A stretch of DNA of 64,000 bases, from positions 1,778,001 through 1,842,000 of the forward strand of contig NZ_CP091456.1 in assembly GCF_023611925.1 (NCBI RefSeq). Direction: 5' to 3'. This document shows positions 1 through 9,006 of this stretch, piece after piece. The translations under genes and the position numbers were made by a program. This stretch comes from Avibacterium sp. 20-132. GTDB lineage: Bacteria > Pseudomonadota > Gammaproteobacteria > Enterobacterales > Pasteurellaceae. Position 1 is the stretch's first letter. Each line of letters starts with the position of its first letter. The notes beneath the pieces are model-generated. The model did not search any database. It was not told where the DNA came from and saw only the letters and a program-made list of their open reading frames with translations.

Positions 1-1
1 A

Positions 2-661
2 GGTAGGGAAATGGTTTTTGTGCCTTGCGAAAATCAGGCGGAAGACAAAGAAAATAACTTCGAGATTTCGCCTGAAGATTTTTTGCAGGCAAATTCTCAG
101 GGAAAAATCACCGCACTTGTGCATTCGCACCCTGGCGGTGAACCCGTGCTATCGATTTTAGACCGCCAAACCCAACTGGCGGCAGACGTGGATTTTTGGC
201 TCGTGTGCGGTGATGAAATCTATATCTTCCCCAAAATCCCACCGTTGCTTGGGCGTGAGTTTAATCACGGCGTAATGGATTGCTACACGCTGTTTCGAGA
301 TTTTTATTATTTGGCGGGTGCAGATTTTCCGAACTTTGAACGGGACGATTATTGGTGGGAAGATGGTTTCAATCTGTACCTCGACAATATGAGCAAGCAC
401 GGCTTTGAACCCTTGGATGACGAAAGTGCGGTACGAATTGGCGATGTGATTTTAATGCAAGTAGGTGCAGATGTGCCAAATCACGCTGCGATTTATATTG
501 GCGAACAAATGGTATTGCACCATAGCCCACGCCGCTTATCAAAACGAGATTTATATGATGGTTACTGGTTTAAACATACACATAGCATTTGGAGATTTAA
601 GCAATGGTCAACGTTAGATTTTACGGTGCCCTTAAACAGTTTGGCACTGCATTTGAGCTAG
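2..661 (+). CDS. Phage tail assembly protein K-like (JAB/NlpC-P60), 5'-partial
   Basis: The C-terminal part of a lambda K-type tail assembly protein. A JAB/Mov34-type segment (HSHPGG followed by S and D, about residues 38-52 counted from the ATG at 11) precedes an NlpC/P60 cysteine peptidase region with the catalytic Cys in MDCYTLF and a His in NHAAIYIG. Family knowledge: K cleaves peptidoglycan or processes tail components during tail-tip assembly. The frame is open to the window edge and the ATG at 11 has no ribosome-binding site, so the true start probably lies upstream. It overlaps the next gene by 58 bases, as K and I do in lambda. Confidence 0.85.
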   Translation, partial: GREMVFVPCENQAEDKENNFEISPEDFLQANSQGKITALVHSHPGGEPVLSILDRQTQLAADVDFWLVCGDEIYIFPKIPPLLGREFNHGVMDCYTLFRDFYYLAGADFPNFERDDYWWEDGFNLYLDNMSKHGFEPLDDESAVRIGDVILMQVGADVPNHAAIYIGEQMVLHHSPRRLSKRDLYDGYWFKHTHSIWRFKQWSTLDFTVPLNSLALHLS

Positions 662-1212
662 ACGCAGAGACACCAGCAGAATGTATTAAGGCATTGACAT
701 CACAAATCCCCAAACTGCGAGAATTTATCCAGCAAGGTTTATTTACCGTGCGAATTGGGCGTGAATATGTTGATAATCGCTATCTTGAAAAAGGCTTGTT
801 TTACAAGCTCAAAGCGGGAATGACGGTGCATATTACACCGGTGCTGAAAGGGTCGAAAAAAGCAGGGCTGTTTCAGACTATTGTTGGGGCAGTTTTAGTT
901 GTTGTTGGAGCGGTACTCTATGCTTACGGTGGACAAGCATTAATTTCAGCAGGTCTTGGGTTAATGATTAGTGGGGTGGCTCAAATGCTCACCAAACAAC
1001 CCGCTATGTCAAACCAAAATGAGGCGGAAAAGAAACAATCCACAGCATTCTCGAACCGGGCCAATATGATTGCGCAAGGTCGAATGGTGCCGTTAGCGTA
1101 CGGTCGCATACTCACAGGCTCAATGGTGATTTCGCAAGGCGTGCGCACGATTGATGTGGAGGTGTATAAAGCACCCCGTCGCACAGGGTTTGGAAAAGGT
1201 AGCTTTGCATAA
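604..1212 (+). CDS. Phage tail assembly protein I-like
   Basis: A 202-residue homologue of lambda tail assembly protein I. The N-terminal 80 residues look like the ubiquitin-like fold of this family. A Gly/Ala-rich hydrophobic stretch follows (about 95-130), and the C-terminal part carries RMVPLAYGRILTGS, the typical I-protein ending that precedes J. The family acts in assembly of the tail-tip complex. It sits between K- and J-like genes in the standard order, with a 29-base gap before J that contains AAGGAG. Confidence 0.85.
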   Translation: MVNVRFYGALKQFGTAFELDAETPAECIKALTSQIPKLREFIQQGLFTVRIGREYVDNRYLEKGLFYKLKAGMTVHITPVLKGSKKAGLFQTIVGAVLVVVGAVLYAYGGQALISAGLGLMISGVAQMLTKQPAMSNQNEAEKKQSTAFSNRANMIAQGRMVPLAYGRILTGSMVISQGVRTIDVEVYKAPRRTGFGKGSFA

Positions 1213-1241
1213 GTAACAATGATTTTAATAAGGAGTAAATT

Positions 1242-4200
1242 ATGGGTGGAGGAGGCGGTGGTGGCGGTCGTACGCCCGTTGAAGCGCCAGAAAGTGGACG
1301 CTCAAAACAGTTAGTCAATATTGTTGAAATTATTTCCGAGGGTGAAATCCAAGGCTTGGTGGACGGGGTAAAATCTGTATATTTGGATAAAACGCCAATC
1401 CAAGCTAGCGATGACAGTTACAATTTTAATAATGTGGACGCGCAAGGGCGCATTGGTGTGCAAGACCAAGACATAATGGAGGGGTTTAACACGTCAGAAA
1501 AAGAAGTGGCAGTCAGCGCACAGGTACGCAAAACCGTGCCGATTACTCGTACTATTACGGATAGCAAAGTTTCTCGTCTGCGCTTAACCCTTGGCGTTCA
1601 GTCGCTATTTAGTCAGAATGACCAAGGGGACACCAATGGCACAAGGGTAGAGTTGCGCGTAACCATTGGGGAACGTATTTATCCTGTGGTGATTGAAGGC
1701 AAATACAGCTCACAATATTTACGCCAGTTTGAGTACGGCGATTTGCCACCCGTGCCATTTCAAGTGCGGGTTGAGCGTTTAACTGACGATAGCAAAAGCC
1801 AACGTTTACAAAATAACACGGTTTGGTCGAGTTATACCGAAATCATCGAAACGCAGTTTGCTTATCCCAATACCGCACTTGTCGGCATCCAGTTTGACTC
1901 TGAGTATTTTGGTTCAATCCCAAACCGAAACTATGAAATCTACGGGATTAAACTCAAAGTGCCAAGTAATTACGACCCAATTAACCGCACTTATACTGGA
2001 CTTTGGGACGGTACGTTTAAGATTGCATGGTCAAATAACCCAGCGTGGGTGTTATATGATTTGATGACCAACAAGCGTTATGGCTTAGGTCAACGATTGG
2101 GCGAGTTTAGCGTGGATAAATGGACACTCTACCAAGTGGCGCAATATTGTGACCAACTTGTGCCAGACGGCTTTGGTGGTAAAGAACCCCGTTTTACCTG
2201 TAATGCTTGGCTTGTTGAGCAACGCAAGGCTTATGATGTCATCAATGATATTTGCTCAATCTTTAGAGCAATGCCTGTGTGGAATGGGCGTGAATTCACT
2301 GTCGTGATGGATAGACCCGCCGACCCCGTGTGGACTTATACCAACGCCAATGTGGTCAATGGCGAATTTAGCTATCAATATTCTGCACTTAAAGCGCGAC
2401 ATAACGAAATCCACGTTGAATATATTGACGCTTCGGACAGTTATGAAAAGAAAGTGGAAGTGGTATCAGATGATGCCTTAATTCGTCGCTACGGGTTAAA
2501 TATCAAAAAGGTAACGGCTTTTGGTTGCACTTCGCGCGGACAGGCGCACCGTGCAGGAAAGTGGATTTTAGAAACCGAACGATTAGAGACTAAAACCGTA
2601 ACTTTTAGCGTGGGTGCAGAAGGTTTAATGCATATCCCCGGTGATATTATTCGTGTGGCAGACAGCGATTATGCGGCGACGAATATCGGTGGACGCGTCT
2701 TAGCGATTGAGGGGCACAAAGCCATTTTAGACCGTGAGATTACAATCTCGGGTAAAAGTTATTTGACCTATATCAACGCTGAAGGTAAGCACAAAGACAT
2801 TCGCATTCTGGGCGTGGCAGAAGGTAATCAGGCGGTGCTAGAAACTATGCCTGAAGATTTAGTGCCTTATACGGTTCGGACGCTTACTACGCAACAAATC
2901 AATGTACAATTGTTTAAATGCCTTTCAATCAGCGAGGAGGAAAAAGGCAAGTACACTATTGTTGCCTTGCAACACGAACCGCAAAAAGAAGCCATTGTGG
3001 ATAACGGTGCCGTGTTTGAACCAAGAGAAACCACGCTTGCAACGAGCGGTCTGCGCAAAGTGAATAATGTCTCAGTACAGGCCAATAGCGACGGTATTGA
3101 GCTAAGTTTTGATGCCATTGTACAAAATAGTGCAAGGGTGAAGTACCAGATTAAACTCTATCGTGACGGCAAGTTTTATAAGCTGTATGACAATCTCACC
3201 ACACCGAAGATGACTTTTGTTGGCTTGCCTGATGGCGAGTATATTGCCGAAGTTCGTGCTAAAAATGCCCAAGGGCAACTTTCTGAACCAGTCACAAAAA
3301 CCTTTACTGTGCGTTTGGCGGTCAGCGAATTGGTTACTGTACCAAAAATGTTTGCTATCGAATTGAACTGGCGTAACCCGATTTTTGCCAATCCCAAAAC
3401 CGCCATTGAAATTTGGGTGAGCCAAGATAATCAATTTGCCAATGCGCGCAAACTGGTGAGCCTTGCTTACCCAACGAGTAGCTATACCTACACAGGCCTG
3501 GGTTTAAATGACCGGTTTTGGTTTTGGGCGAGAATGGTTGATGGGGATAATGCGGGGCAATTTACAGACGCAGTAGAGGGGCGACCAAGTCAAGATGCTA
3601 CTGTCTTGACTGATTATTTACACGGTAAAATCACCAAAAGCGAACTCGATCAAAGCCTGATTGATAGCTTGCAGGCAGACATTGCAAGTGCGGTAGAAAA
3701 TGAGGCAGGAAATCGTAAAACAGCGGTTGCTAATGCTATCTCGCAAGTGGTTGCTGAATCACAAGCACGAGCAAAAGCCATTCAAGACGAAGCTAAAGCA
3801 CGAACTGCGGCATTGAATGCTGAAGTAACAAACCGCACAAAAGCAATTCAAACCGAAAGCACGAAATTGACCGCAAAAATTCAAGCGGAAGCCAATGCTC
3901 GTGGCACAGCTATTTCACAGCTGCAAAATGTCGATACTCAACAAGCACAAAAAATTACTGCCTTGACAGCGAAAGCGGAACAAGCCTTATCAGGGTTAGA
4001 TGCAGAAAAAGTAGCAAGGGCGAAAGGGGATGAGGCAGAAGCACGGCAACGTACTGCACTTACATCAAGAGTGGCTAGCGCAGAAAGTGGATTGACTACT
4101 CTACAACGCACCGTCAGCACACAGGCACAAAGTCTGTCTGAAATTAGCCAAAACCTGAATGCGAAATTGGATAATTTACAAATCGGCGGACGAAATTATG

Positions 4201-6614
4201 CTGATGATGGTGATTTTTCGCGCGGGCGTTGGCACTTCTCCACAGGGAGCCGAGATGACAGAAATCATCAAATAAATGATGGTATTGTTACGGTTACAGG
4301 CTCATCTACAACGTGGAAACAATGGCAGCTCTACTCTAAACCTTTTGGCTCTACTAAAGGCTCGAAAAGCCTTGGAAAAATTGAGGTTGGTAATAGTTAT
4401 ACATTGAGTTTTGAAGCTCGTTGTATCAGTGGTAGCCCTCAAATGTGGATGAGAGTACGTGAAAACCGCCGAAATGGATTGCCGACGGTTGAGCGAATTA
4501 CTACAGGGTATATTAACTTGACCGACCAATGGCAACGCTACTCAATGACTGGGTTATTGCAAGATGATGGCGAAAATTTTGATTTTTGGCGAATCATTTT
4601 AGGTTATAGCCAAATTGGGCAAGTACAGTATCGCAAAGTCAAGCTCGAAAAAGGCACCGTTGCCACCGACTGGACACCCGCACCTGAAGATTTAGAAAGT
4701 GCAGTGGAGGCAGTAAGTGCAGATTTGACAAGCTACAAATCTACGCAAGCCACTAAAGAGCAAGCAACGGCTCAACAAGTGAGCAACTTAACAACAAGAA
4801 TGGCGACGGCTGAAAGCGGAATAGCTCGCGTAGAAAAAACCGTGTCAGATAATCGCACTTCAACCGCCGCACAACTAAATCAGCTTACAGCGAATTTGAA
4901 TAAAGCTAATAGCCAAATTACGGAAGAAAAATCAGCTAGAGCCAGTGGTGACAAAGCTAACGCGGATAAAATCACCGCATTAACGAGCCGTGTAAGTAAC
5001 GCAGAAGCGGGCATTACGAATATCCAATCGACAAAAGCCAATAAAACTGAAGTGGCAAGTCTTGCACGCACAACGCTACAAAGCGAATGGCGGAGAGATG
5101 CGAAAGCCGAAGTGGATAACATTAAAGTTGGTGGGCGTAACTTTTTGCAAGATACAGAAACATTTAGTCCTGAGTTCTGGCGGTTCAGTAAGCATCAAGA
5201 TGAGCCAAGAGTAGGGAGGGTTGAAGATGGCGTATTACTGCTTCCATCATCGACCGCGCTATATTCGTCTTGGAGCCTTATTGCTAAAAAATCTACAGCT
5301 TTACAAAAAGTGGAGCTAGGTGAGCAATACACCATTTCTTTTTGGTACAAGGCTACAAAAGATATGTCGGTGAGTGCTTATGTGCGACAGTTTTATGATG
5401 ATAACTCGTTTAAAGATAATGCAAGGTCTAGCTTTGTTTTGCCAAAATCTGATGAGTGGGTGAGAGTATCTAAGCCGATTGTTATCAATAAATTAGACAA
5501 AGAGGGGCGAAATCGCGAAGCATTGCAATTTATTTTTACAAGCTATGCAACCGCTGATGGTGTAATTTACATCAAAAAGCCGAAGTTGGAAAAAGGCACA
5601 ATCGCCACCGACTGGACACCTGCACCGGAAGACTTAGAAAGTGCAGTGGAAGCAGTAAGTGCAAAAGTTGATAGTACGCGAGAGACGCTAACCCGAGCCG
5701 ATCAAGCACTTGGTCAACGTATTGATACCGTAACCGCATCTATTAATGATGCTAAAGCACAAATTTCGACCGTAAGCAGAGCTGTTGCGACAACAGACGG
5801 CAAGCTATCTGCTACTCACACCATCAAAACGCAAACCATTGCAGGCGGTCGTAAAGCGATTGCCGGCATTGCGTTGGGTGCATCAGGTGATAACCGCACA
5901 GCAGAAAGCAGTGTGATTGTTATTGCAGATAAATTTGGCGTGGTGAAAAATGCCAGTGATGGTAATGTTGTACCGATGTTGTCTGTCGTTAATAATCGCG
6001 TTGCCGTTAATGGCGATTTAATCGCGGATGGCACAATTATTGGTAAGCATATTCGAGCAAATCAAACCATTTCTGCGCCGAATATTACGGGCGGAAGTAT
6101 CACGGGGACGACCATTACAGGTAACCGCATTAATGGTGGGACGATTAATGGGTCGACTATCGAAGGTGGCATTATCCGCGGAACGAGGCTAGAAGGGGCA
6201 ACGGGAAAATTTACTGGTCAGCTTGAAGTCACCGAAATTATTGGTTCAAATATTTATGAGTTTTTCACTTATGTATGCGGGAAATTACGATATAGCACGG
6301 ACCGAAAACAAGTAAATATTTATATCGATCAGAGACCCGTAGATAGAATGATTCGCTTTATTACGGAGGGATTTAATATCGAGAAAACGTATCAAGAGGC
6401 TTATGATGGAGGAGATACGTATACACGTACTCATAACCGTTTAGAGCAGCTTACGATTAATGGGGTTGATGTGAAAAAACGAAATTATTATTTTTTACCC
6501 AAAAATACGAGAGGCAATATCATTCTTATATATGCTGATGCCAGTGTATATTATGATGGAATATTGAAAATTGATGCCTTTATCGCAAATTCTGCGAGAA
6601 CAATACATCTTTAA
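1242..6614 (+). CDS. Phage tail-tip / host specificity protein J
   Basis: A 1790-residue lambda J-type central tail-fibre protein. A Gly-rich start leads into the J baseplate region (to about residue 600). Two fibronectin-III-like domains follow (about 610-790), then an Ala/Glu/Lys-rich coiled coil (about 805-970). Two related jelly-roll-like modules begin near residues 975 and 1293, starting with IGGRNY and VGGRNF, and both end in nearly the same LEKGT.ATDWTPAPEDL tail. A DUF1983-like segment sits near 1535-1620, followed by a short variable tip. J determines receptor binding in lambda. Start supported by AAGGAG 8 bases upstream. Confidence 0.93.
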   Translation: MGGGGGGGGRTPVEAPESGRSKQLVNIVEIISEGEIQGLVDGVKSVYLDKTPIQASDDSYNFNNVDAQGRIGVQDQDIMEGFNTSEKEVAVSAQVRKTVPITRTITDSKVSRLRLTLGVQSLFSQNDQGDTNGTRVELRVTIGERIYPVVIEGKYSSQYLRQFEYGDLPPVPFQVRVERLTDDSKSQRLQNNTVWSSYTEIIETQFAYPNTALVGIQFDSEYFGSIPNRNYEIYGIKLKVPSNYDPINRTYTGLWDGTFKIAWSNNPAWVLYDLMTNKRYGLGQRLGEFSVDKWTLYQVAQYCDQLVPDGFGGKEPRFTCNAWLVEQRKAYDVINDICSIFRAMPVWNGREFTVVMDRPADPVWTYTNANVVNGEFSYQYSALKARHNEIHVEYIDASDSYEKKVEVVSDDALIRRYGLNIKKVTAFGCTSRGQAHRAGKWILETERLETKTVTFSVGAEGLMHIPGDIIRVADSDYAATNIGGRVLAIEGHKAILDREITISGKSYLTYINAEGKHKDIRILGVAEGNQAVLETMPEDLVPYTVRTLTTQQINVQLFKCLSISEEEKGKYTIVALQHEPQKEAIVDNGAVFEPRETTLATSGLRKVNNVSVQANSDGIELSFDAIVQNSARVKYQIKLYRDGKFYKLYDNLTTPKMTFVGLPDGEYIAEVRAKNAQGQLSEPVTKTFTVRLAVSELVTVPKMFAIELNWRNPIFANPKTAIEIWVSQDNQFANARKLVSLAYPTSSYTYTGLGLNDRFWFWARMVDGDNAGQFTDAVEGRPSQDATVLTDYLHGKITKSELDQSLIDSLQADIASAVENEAGNRKTAVANAISQVVAESQARAKAIQDEAKARTAALNAEVTNRTKAIQTESTKLTAKIQAEANARGTAISQLQNVDTQQAQKITALTAKAEQALSGLDAEKVARAKGDEAEARQRTALTSRVASAESGLTTLQRTVSTQAQSLSEISQNLNAKLDNLQIGGRNYADDGDFSRGRWHFSTGSRDDRNHQINDGIVTVTGSSTTWKQWQLYSKPFGSTKGSKSLGKIEVGNSYTLSFEARCISGSPQMWMRVRENRRNGLPTVERITTGYINLTDQWQRYSMTGLLQDDGENFDFWRIILGYSQIGQVQYRKVKLEKGTVATDWTPAPEDLESAVEAVSADLTSYKSTQATKEQATAQQVSNLTTRMATAESGIARVEKTVSDNRTSTAAQLNQLTANLNKANSQITEEKSARASGDKANADKITALTSRVSNAEAGITNIQSTKANKTEVASLARTTLQSEWRRDAKAEVDNIKVGGRNFLQDTETFSPEFWRFSKHQDEPRVGRVEDGVLLLPSSTALYSSWSLIAKKSTALQKVELGEQYTISFWYKATKDMSVSAYVRQFYDDNSFKDNARSSFVLPKSDEWVRVSKPIVINKLDKEGRNREALQFIFTSYATADGVIYIKKPKLEKGTIATDWTPAPEDLESAVEAVSAKVDSTRETLTRADQALGQRIDTVTASINDAKAQISTVSRAVATTDGKLSATHTIKTQTIAGGRKAIAGIALGASGDNRTAESSVIVIADKFGVVKNASDGNVVPMLSVVNNRVAVNGDLIADGTIIGKHIRANQTISAPNITGGSITGTTITGNRINGGTINGSTIEGGIIRGTRLEGATGKFTGQLEVTEIIGSNIYEFFTYVCGKLRYSTDRKQVNIYIDQRPVDRMIRFITEGFNIEKTYQEAYDGGDTYTRTHNRLEQLTINGVDVKKRNYYFLPKNTRGNIILIYADASVYYDGILKIDAFIANSARTIHL

Positions 6615-6621
6615 CTAAACC

Positions 6622-6646
6622 AACCGCCCTCTTGGCGGTTTTCTTT
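6622..6646 (+). terminator. Rho-independent terminator after J
   Basis: Stem AACCGCC/GGCGGTT with a 5-base loop, followed by TTCTTTT, 8 bases past the J stop codon. Confidence 0.8.
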
Positions 6647-6675
6647 TATCTAAAACAAACAAAGAGGAAATTATT

Positions 6676-7002
6676 ATGAAATACATCGAAAAACAACTTG
6701 AAGATAATCGCACCGGTGCGAGCGTAAATTATCACGAAGTAACAGGATTGCAGGTAGATTACCTAAATCACGCGACTTACATCACAATTGCATCTTACGT
6801 GTCGAAAGCGAAAAAAGAGGCGGGTAAGGAGTTGTTATCAGTCAATACATTTACCATCCCCAGCGTACCGGCGTGGGACCAAATCCCGTACGAATGGGCG
6901 TTATCTGAACTAGTCAAAGCGCAGCCAGAAGAGTATGTGCCAGAGGACTACGAGGGCTACGTTAATCCTTATCTCTTTGCTAGTGGAAAAGTTAAGGAGT
7001 AG
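6676..7002 (+). CDS. Hypothetical phage tail-associated protein
   Basis: A 108-residue acidic protein with no motif I recognise. It begins with an AGAGGAA ribosome-binding site and ends 2 bases before the next gene. Its position between J and the collagen-like protein suggests a tail-fibre accessory or structural role, but this is inference from context only. Confidence 0.7.
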   Translation: MKYIEKQLEDNRTGASVNYHEVTGLQVDYLNHATYITIASYVSKAKKEAGKELLSVNTFTIPSVPAWDQIPYEWALSELVKAQPEEYVPEDYEGYVNPYLFASGKVKE

Positions 7003-7004
7003 CG

Positions 7005-7331
7005 ATGCACCAAGAAGACTTAGCTTTATACCGTGGAGATGACACCACCTTTAAAATCGCCTTTACCACTGACGAAGGCGATTTTTTATTGGGGGACGGA
7101 CTGCTTGAAATGGAGATTAAGCCTCAAATGGGGCAAGGTGTCCGCCTCTCCTCCGCTGAGGGCGGGATTACTTTGTTTAATGCTAATACGGTATTACTCA
7201 ATTTCACGCACGCCCTCACCAAAAACTGGAGCTGGAAAAAAGCTGATTATGACTTACAGCTGACCAAAGACGGCAAGGTGAAAACCTTGATGCGCGGCAA
7301 AATTCTATTAACTCACGATATTACAAAATAA
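7005..7331 (+). CDS. Hypothetical phage protein
   Basis: A 108-residue protein, probably mostly beta-strand, beginning with LALYRGDDTTFKIAF. This resembles small proteins that accompany collagen-like tail proteins in Pasteurellaceae and enterobacterial phages. Function unknown. It lies 2 bases after the preceding gene and 11 bases before the following one, so the three form one translational unit. Confidence 0.7.
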   Translation: MHQEDLALYRGDDTTFKIAFTTDEGDFLLGDGLLEMEIKPQMGQGVRLSSAEGGITLFNANTVLLNFTHALTKNWSWKKADYDLQLTKDGKVKTLMRGKILLTHDITK

Positions 7332-7342
7332 GGAGGGCTATT

Positions 7343-8416
7343 ATGGCCAAAGAAATCAGAGCAAAAGCTGAAAAATCAGACATCAACATCAATGTAACGG
7401 TTACCGCCGCAGAATTGCTAAAAGGCGATACGGGAGATGTAGGACCTCAGGGTGAACAAGGTCCACAAGGCGAACCTGGCCCAAGCGGTAAATCCGCATA
7501 TCAAGTAGCCGTTGACAACGGGTTTGGGGGGACGGAAGCAGAATGGTTAGCCAGCTTAAAAGGGGAGCAAGGTCACGCTGGGCTTGATGACGGGGTAAAA
7601 CGAATCATCAAAGCGTTAACACAGGCGCAATATGATTTTAGCCAGCTTGGTAAAATATATGGATTTGCCTCAGATAGTGCGCTTATTACTGTTGCAAATA
7701 TTAGTCGTATGCCAGCGGTGAAAGGGGAAACCTATGCATTTACTCCAGATATAGCCCACTTGGACGACGGTAATCTCATTTTTGACGATACTGAATATGC
7801 AGGCAAAGTAACCGTAACAGTACCTGCGTTAGATGATTTGCCGCTTGGGGAATTTGAGGTGGACTTGCAGCGCGTACAACAACAAGAAGTGCAGTTACAA
7901 AATTATATCCATCTGTATGACCCAAATGTTGATGGCGATACAGTTTATAAGCGTGTTAGCTTAAGTAGAGGAGCGAGCACGCTCGCATTTAGACAGGGAC
8001 AAGAGTGGGATGAGATTTATAAATTGGCACTTGCGCCAGAAGTAATTGTCATTAAAGTGGTCGGAGGGGCAATGTCCATCTATGATGAGACAGGAGCGTT
8101 ATTAACAACAGAGACGTATAGTAACGCAATCAGCAAGCTACCGTTAAAAGATACTTACTTATATCGTGTAGATCCGCCACCTGAACGCCTGGTAGATGTG
8201 GTCTCTTTACCTCATAACGGCGGATTCGGCTTTAAAGCACCGTTTACGGGCGATTACCAAATCCGCTTTAGCGATGATACCAGTATCACAATCACGCTCG
8301 AGGGGGGGAGCCCATTACCAGATGTTAACTATAGACAACGCGTATTTATTTATAACTCCCAAGAGTATAGACTAGACAACATTGTATCTATTGATGGTAT
8401 GCTTGATCGGAGTTAA
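7343..8416 (+). CDS. Collagen-like phage tail fibre protein
   Basis: A 357-residue protein. Residues about 29-50 form Gly-X-Y repeats (GDTGDVGPQGEQGPQGEPGP), and a second short repeat GEQGHAG lies near 74. Between them is a GFGGTEAEWLASLKG segment, common next to collagen repeats in phage tail fibres. The rest is beta-rich with no recognised domain. Gly-X-Y stretches in phage fibres are thought to trimerise as collagen-like triple helices. Start preceded by AAGGAGG. Confidence 0.8.
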   Translation: MAKEIRAKAEKSDININVTVTAAELLKGDTGDVGPQGEQGPQGEPGPSGKSAYQVAVDNGFGGTEAEWLASLKGEQGHAGLDDGVKRIIKALTQAQYDFSQLGKIYGFASDSALITVANISRMPAVKGETYAFTPDIAHLDDGNLIFDDTEYAGKVTVTVPALDDLPLGEFEVDLQRVQQQEVQLQNYIHLYDPNVDGDTVYKRVSLSRGASTLAFRQGQEWDEIYKLALAPEVIVIKVVGGAMSIYDETGALLTTETYSNAISKLPLKDTYLYRVDPPPERLVDVVSLPHNGGFGFKAPFTGDYQIRFSDDTSITITLEGGSPLPDVNYRQRVFIYNSQEYRLDNIVSIDGMLDRS

Positions 8417-8426
8417 TTTTGTTTTG

Positions 8427-8455
8427 GCCGCACAAAAGTGCGGTCATTTTTTTTT
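8427..8455 (+). terminator. Terminator containing a DNA uptake signal
   Basis: Stem CCGCAC/GTGCGG with an AAAA loop, then a run of T at 8446-8455. The right arm contains AAGTGCGGT (8436-8444), the Haemophilus-type uptake signal. Pasteurellaceae commonly use such signals as terminators. Confidence 0.85.
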
Positions 8456-8464
8456 GGAGAGTTT

Positions 8465-8695
8465 ATGAGCAAGAAACAGAAACATTATTGCACAGGGTGG
8501 AAATCCGCACCTGCTGATGTGAATGACTGTTGCCATCAACACGATCGGGATTATGGCATCAATGGCACGGTATCGCGAAAAGAAGCAGACGAGCGATTTT
8601 TGCAATGTATGCTAAAAAATAAACGGCCGATTTTAGGGCGGCTTTTGTATGGATTAGCGAGAGTATTTGGGGGAATTTGGTTTAAGAAGAAGTAA
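8465..8695 (+). CDS. Phospholipase A2-like small phage protein
   Basis: A 76-residue basic protein starting at the ATG preceded by TGGAGAG. The motif DCCHQHDRDYG (about residues 19-29) matches the CCxxHDxxY catalytic signature of secreted phospholipase A2, with the His-Asp pair intact. A further Cys (LQCML, about 50) could disulfide-bond. The C-terminus is basic and hydrophobic. It is the last gene of the tail region, where morons and lysis accessories are common. Enzymatic activity is inferred from the motif only; the protein is much shorter than animal enzymes (about 120 residues). Confidence 0.65.
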   Translation: MSKKQKHYCTGWKSAPADVNDCCHQHDRDYGINGTVSRKEADERFLQCMLKNKRPILGRLLYGLARVFGGIWFKKK

Positions 8696-9006
8696 ATTTA
8701 GTTTGACGTAAATTTGACGAAATAGAGGTAAAAAGGTAGGAAATATTGATAATTTAGTGGGATAAAATTATAATGATTAGGCGATTAGGTCATTGATTTT
8801 ATTAATGATTATAGTTTATAGATATTTATAATGGATAGGATTTAAAATCCCTCGACTTTCGAGTCGTGGCGGTTCAAGTCCGCCCTCGGGCACCATTTGA
8901 AATCAACTCTTAAGTAGAGTTTAAAGTAAGATTTGATCAATTCTAGATACTCTCTTCTATGTAATTAATTTCAGTCAATACTTTCTTATCCATTTTTCTT
9001 GTATAA
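8696..9006. other. Junction region with no protein gene
   Basis: AT-rich stretch holding the tRNA-Leu fragment. Just after the last prophage gene it has a TTTGACG direct repeat (8703 and 8714), which could be an integrase arm site, but I cannot support that further. No open frame of note. Confidence 0.5.
8838..8895 (+). other. tRNA-Leu(UAA) 3' fragment: att site between prophage and ICE
   Basis: The sequence from the anticodon loop (TTTAAAAT, anticodon TAA) through variable arm, T-arm (GGTTCAAGTCC) and CTCGGGCACCA matches the last 58 bases of a tRNA-Leu. No 5' half (the expected GCCCGAG acceptor strand) lies upstream, so it is not a functional gene. ICEHin1056-type elements are known to integrate at tRNA-Leu and regenerate the 3' end at one junction. 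The fragment points toward the ICE, which fits attL of an element whose parA end lies next to the tRNA, as in SPI-7. It may equally be attR of the prophage. Confidence 0.85.

Noticed and set aside
8838..8895. Functional tRNA-Leu gene
   Set aside because: Only the 3' half from the anticodon loop is present. No D-arm or 5' acceptor strand lies upstream.
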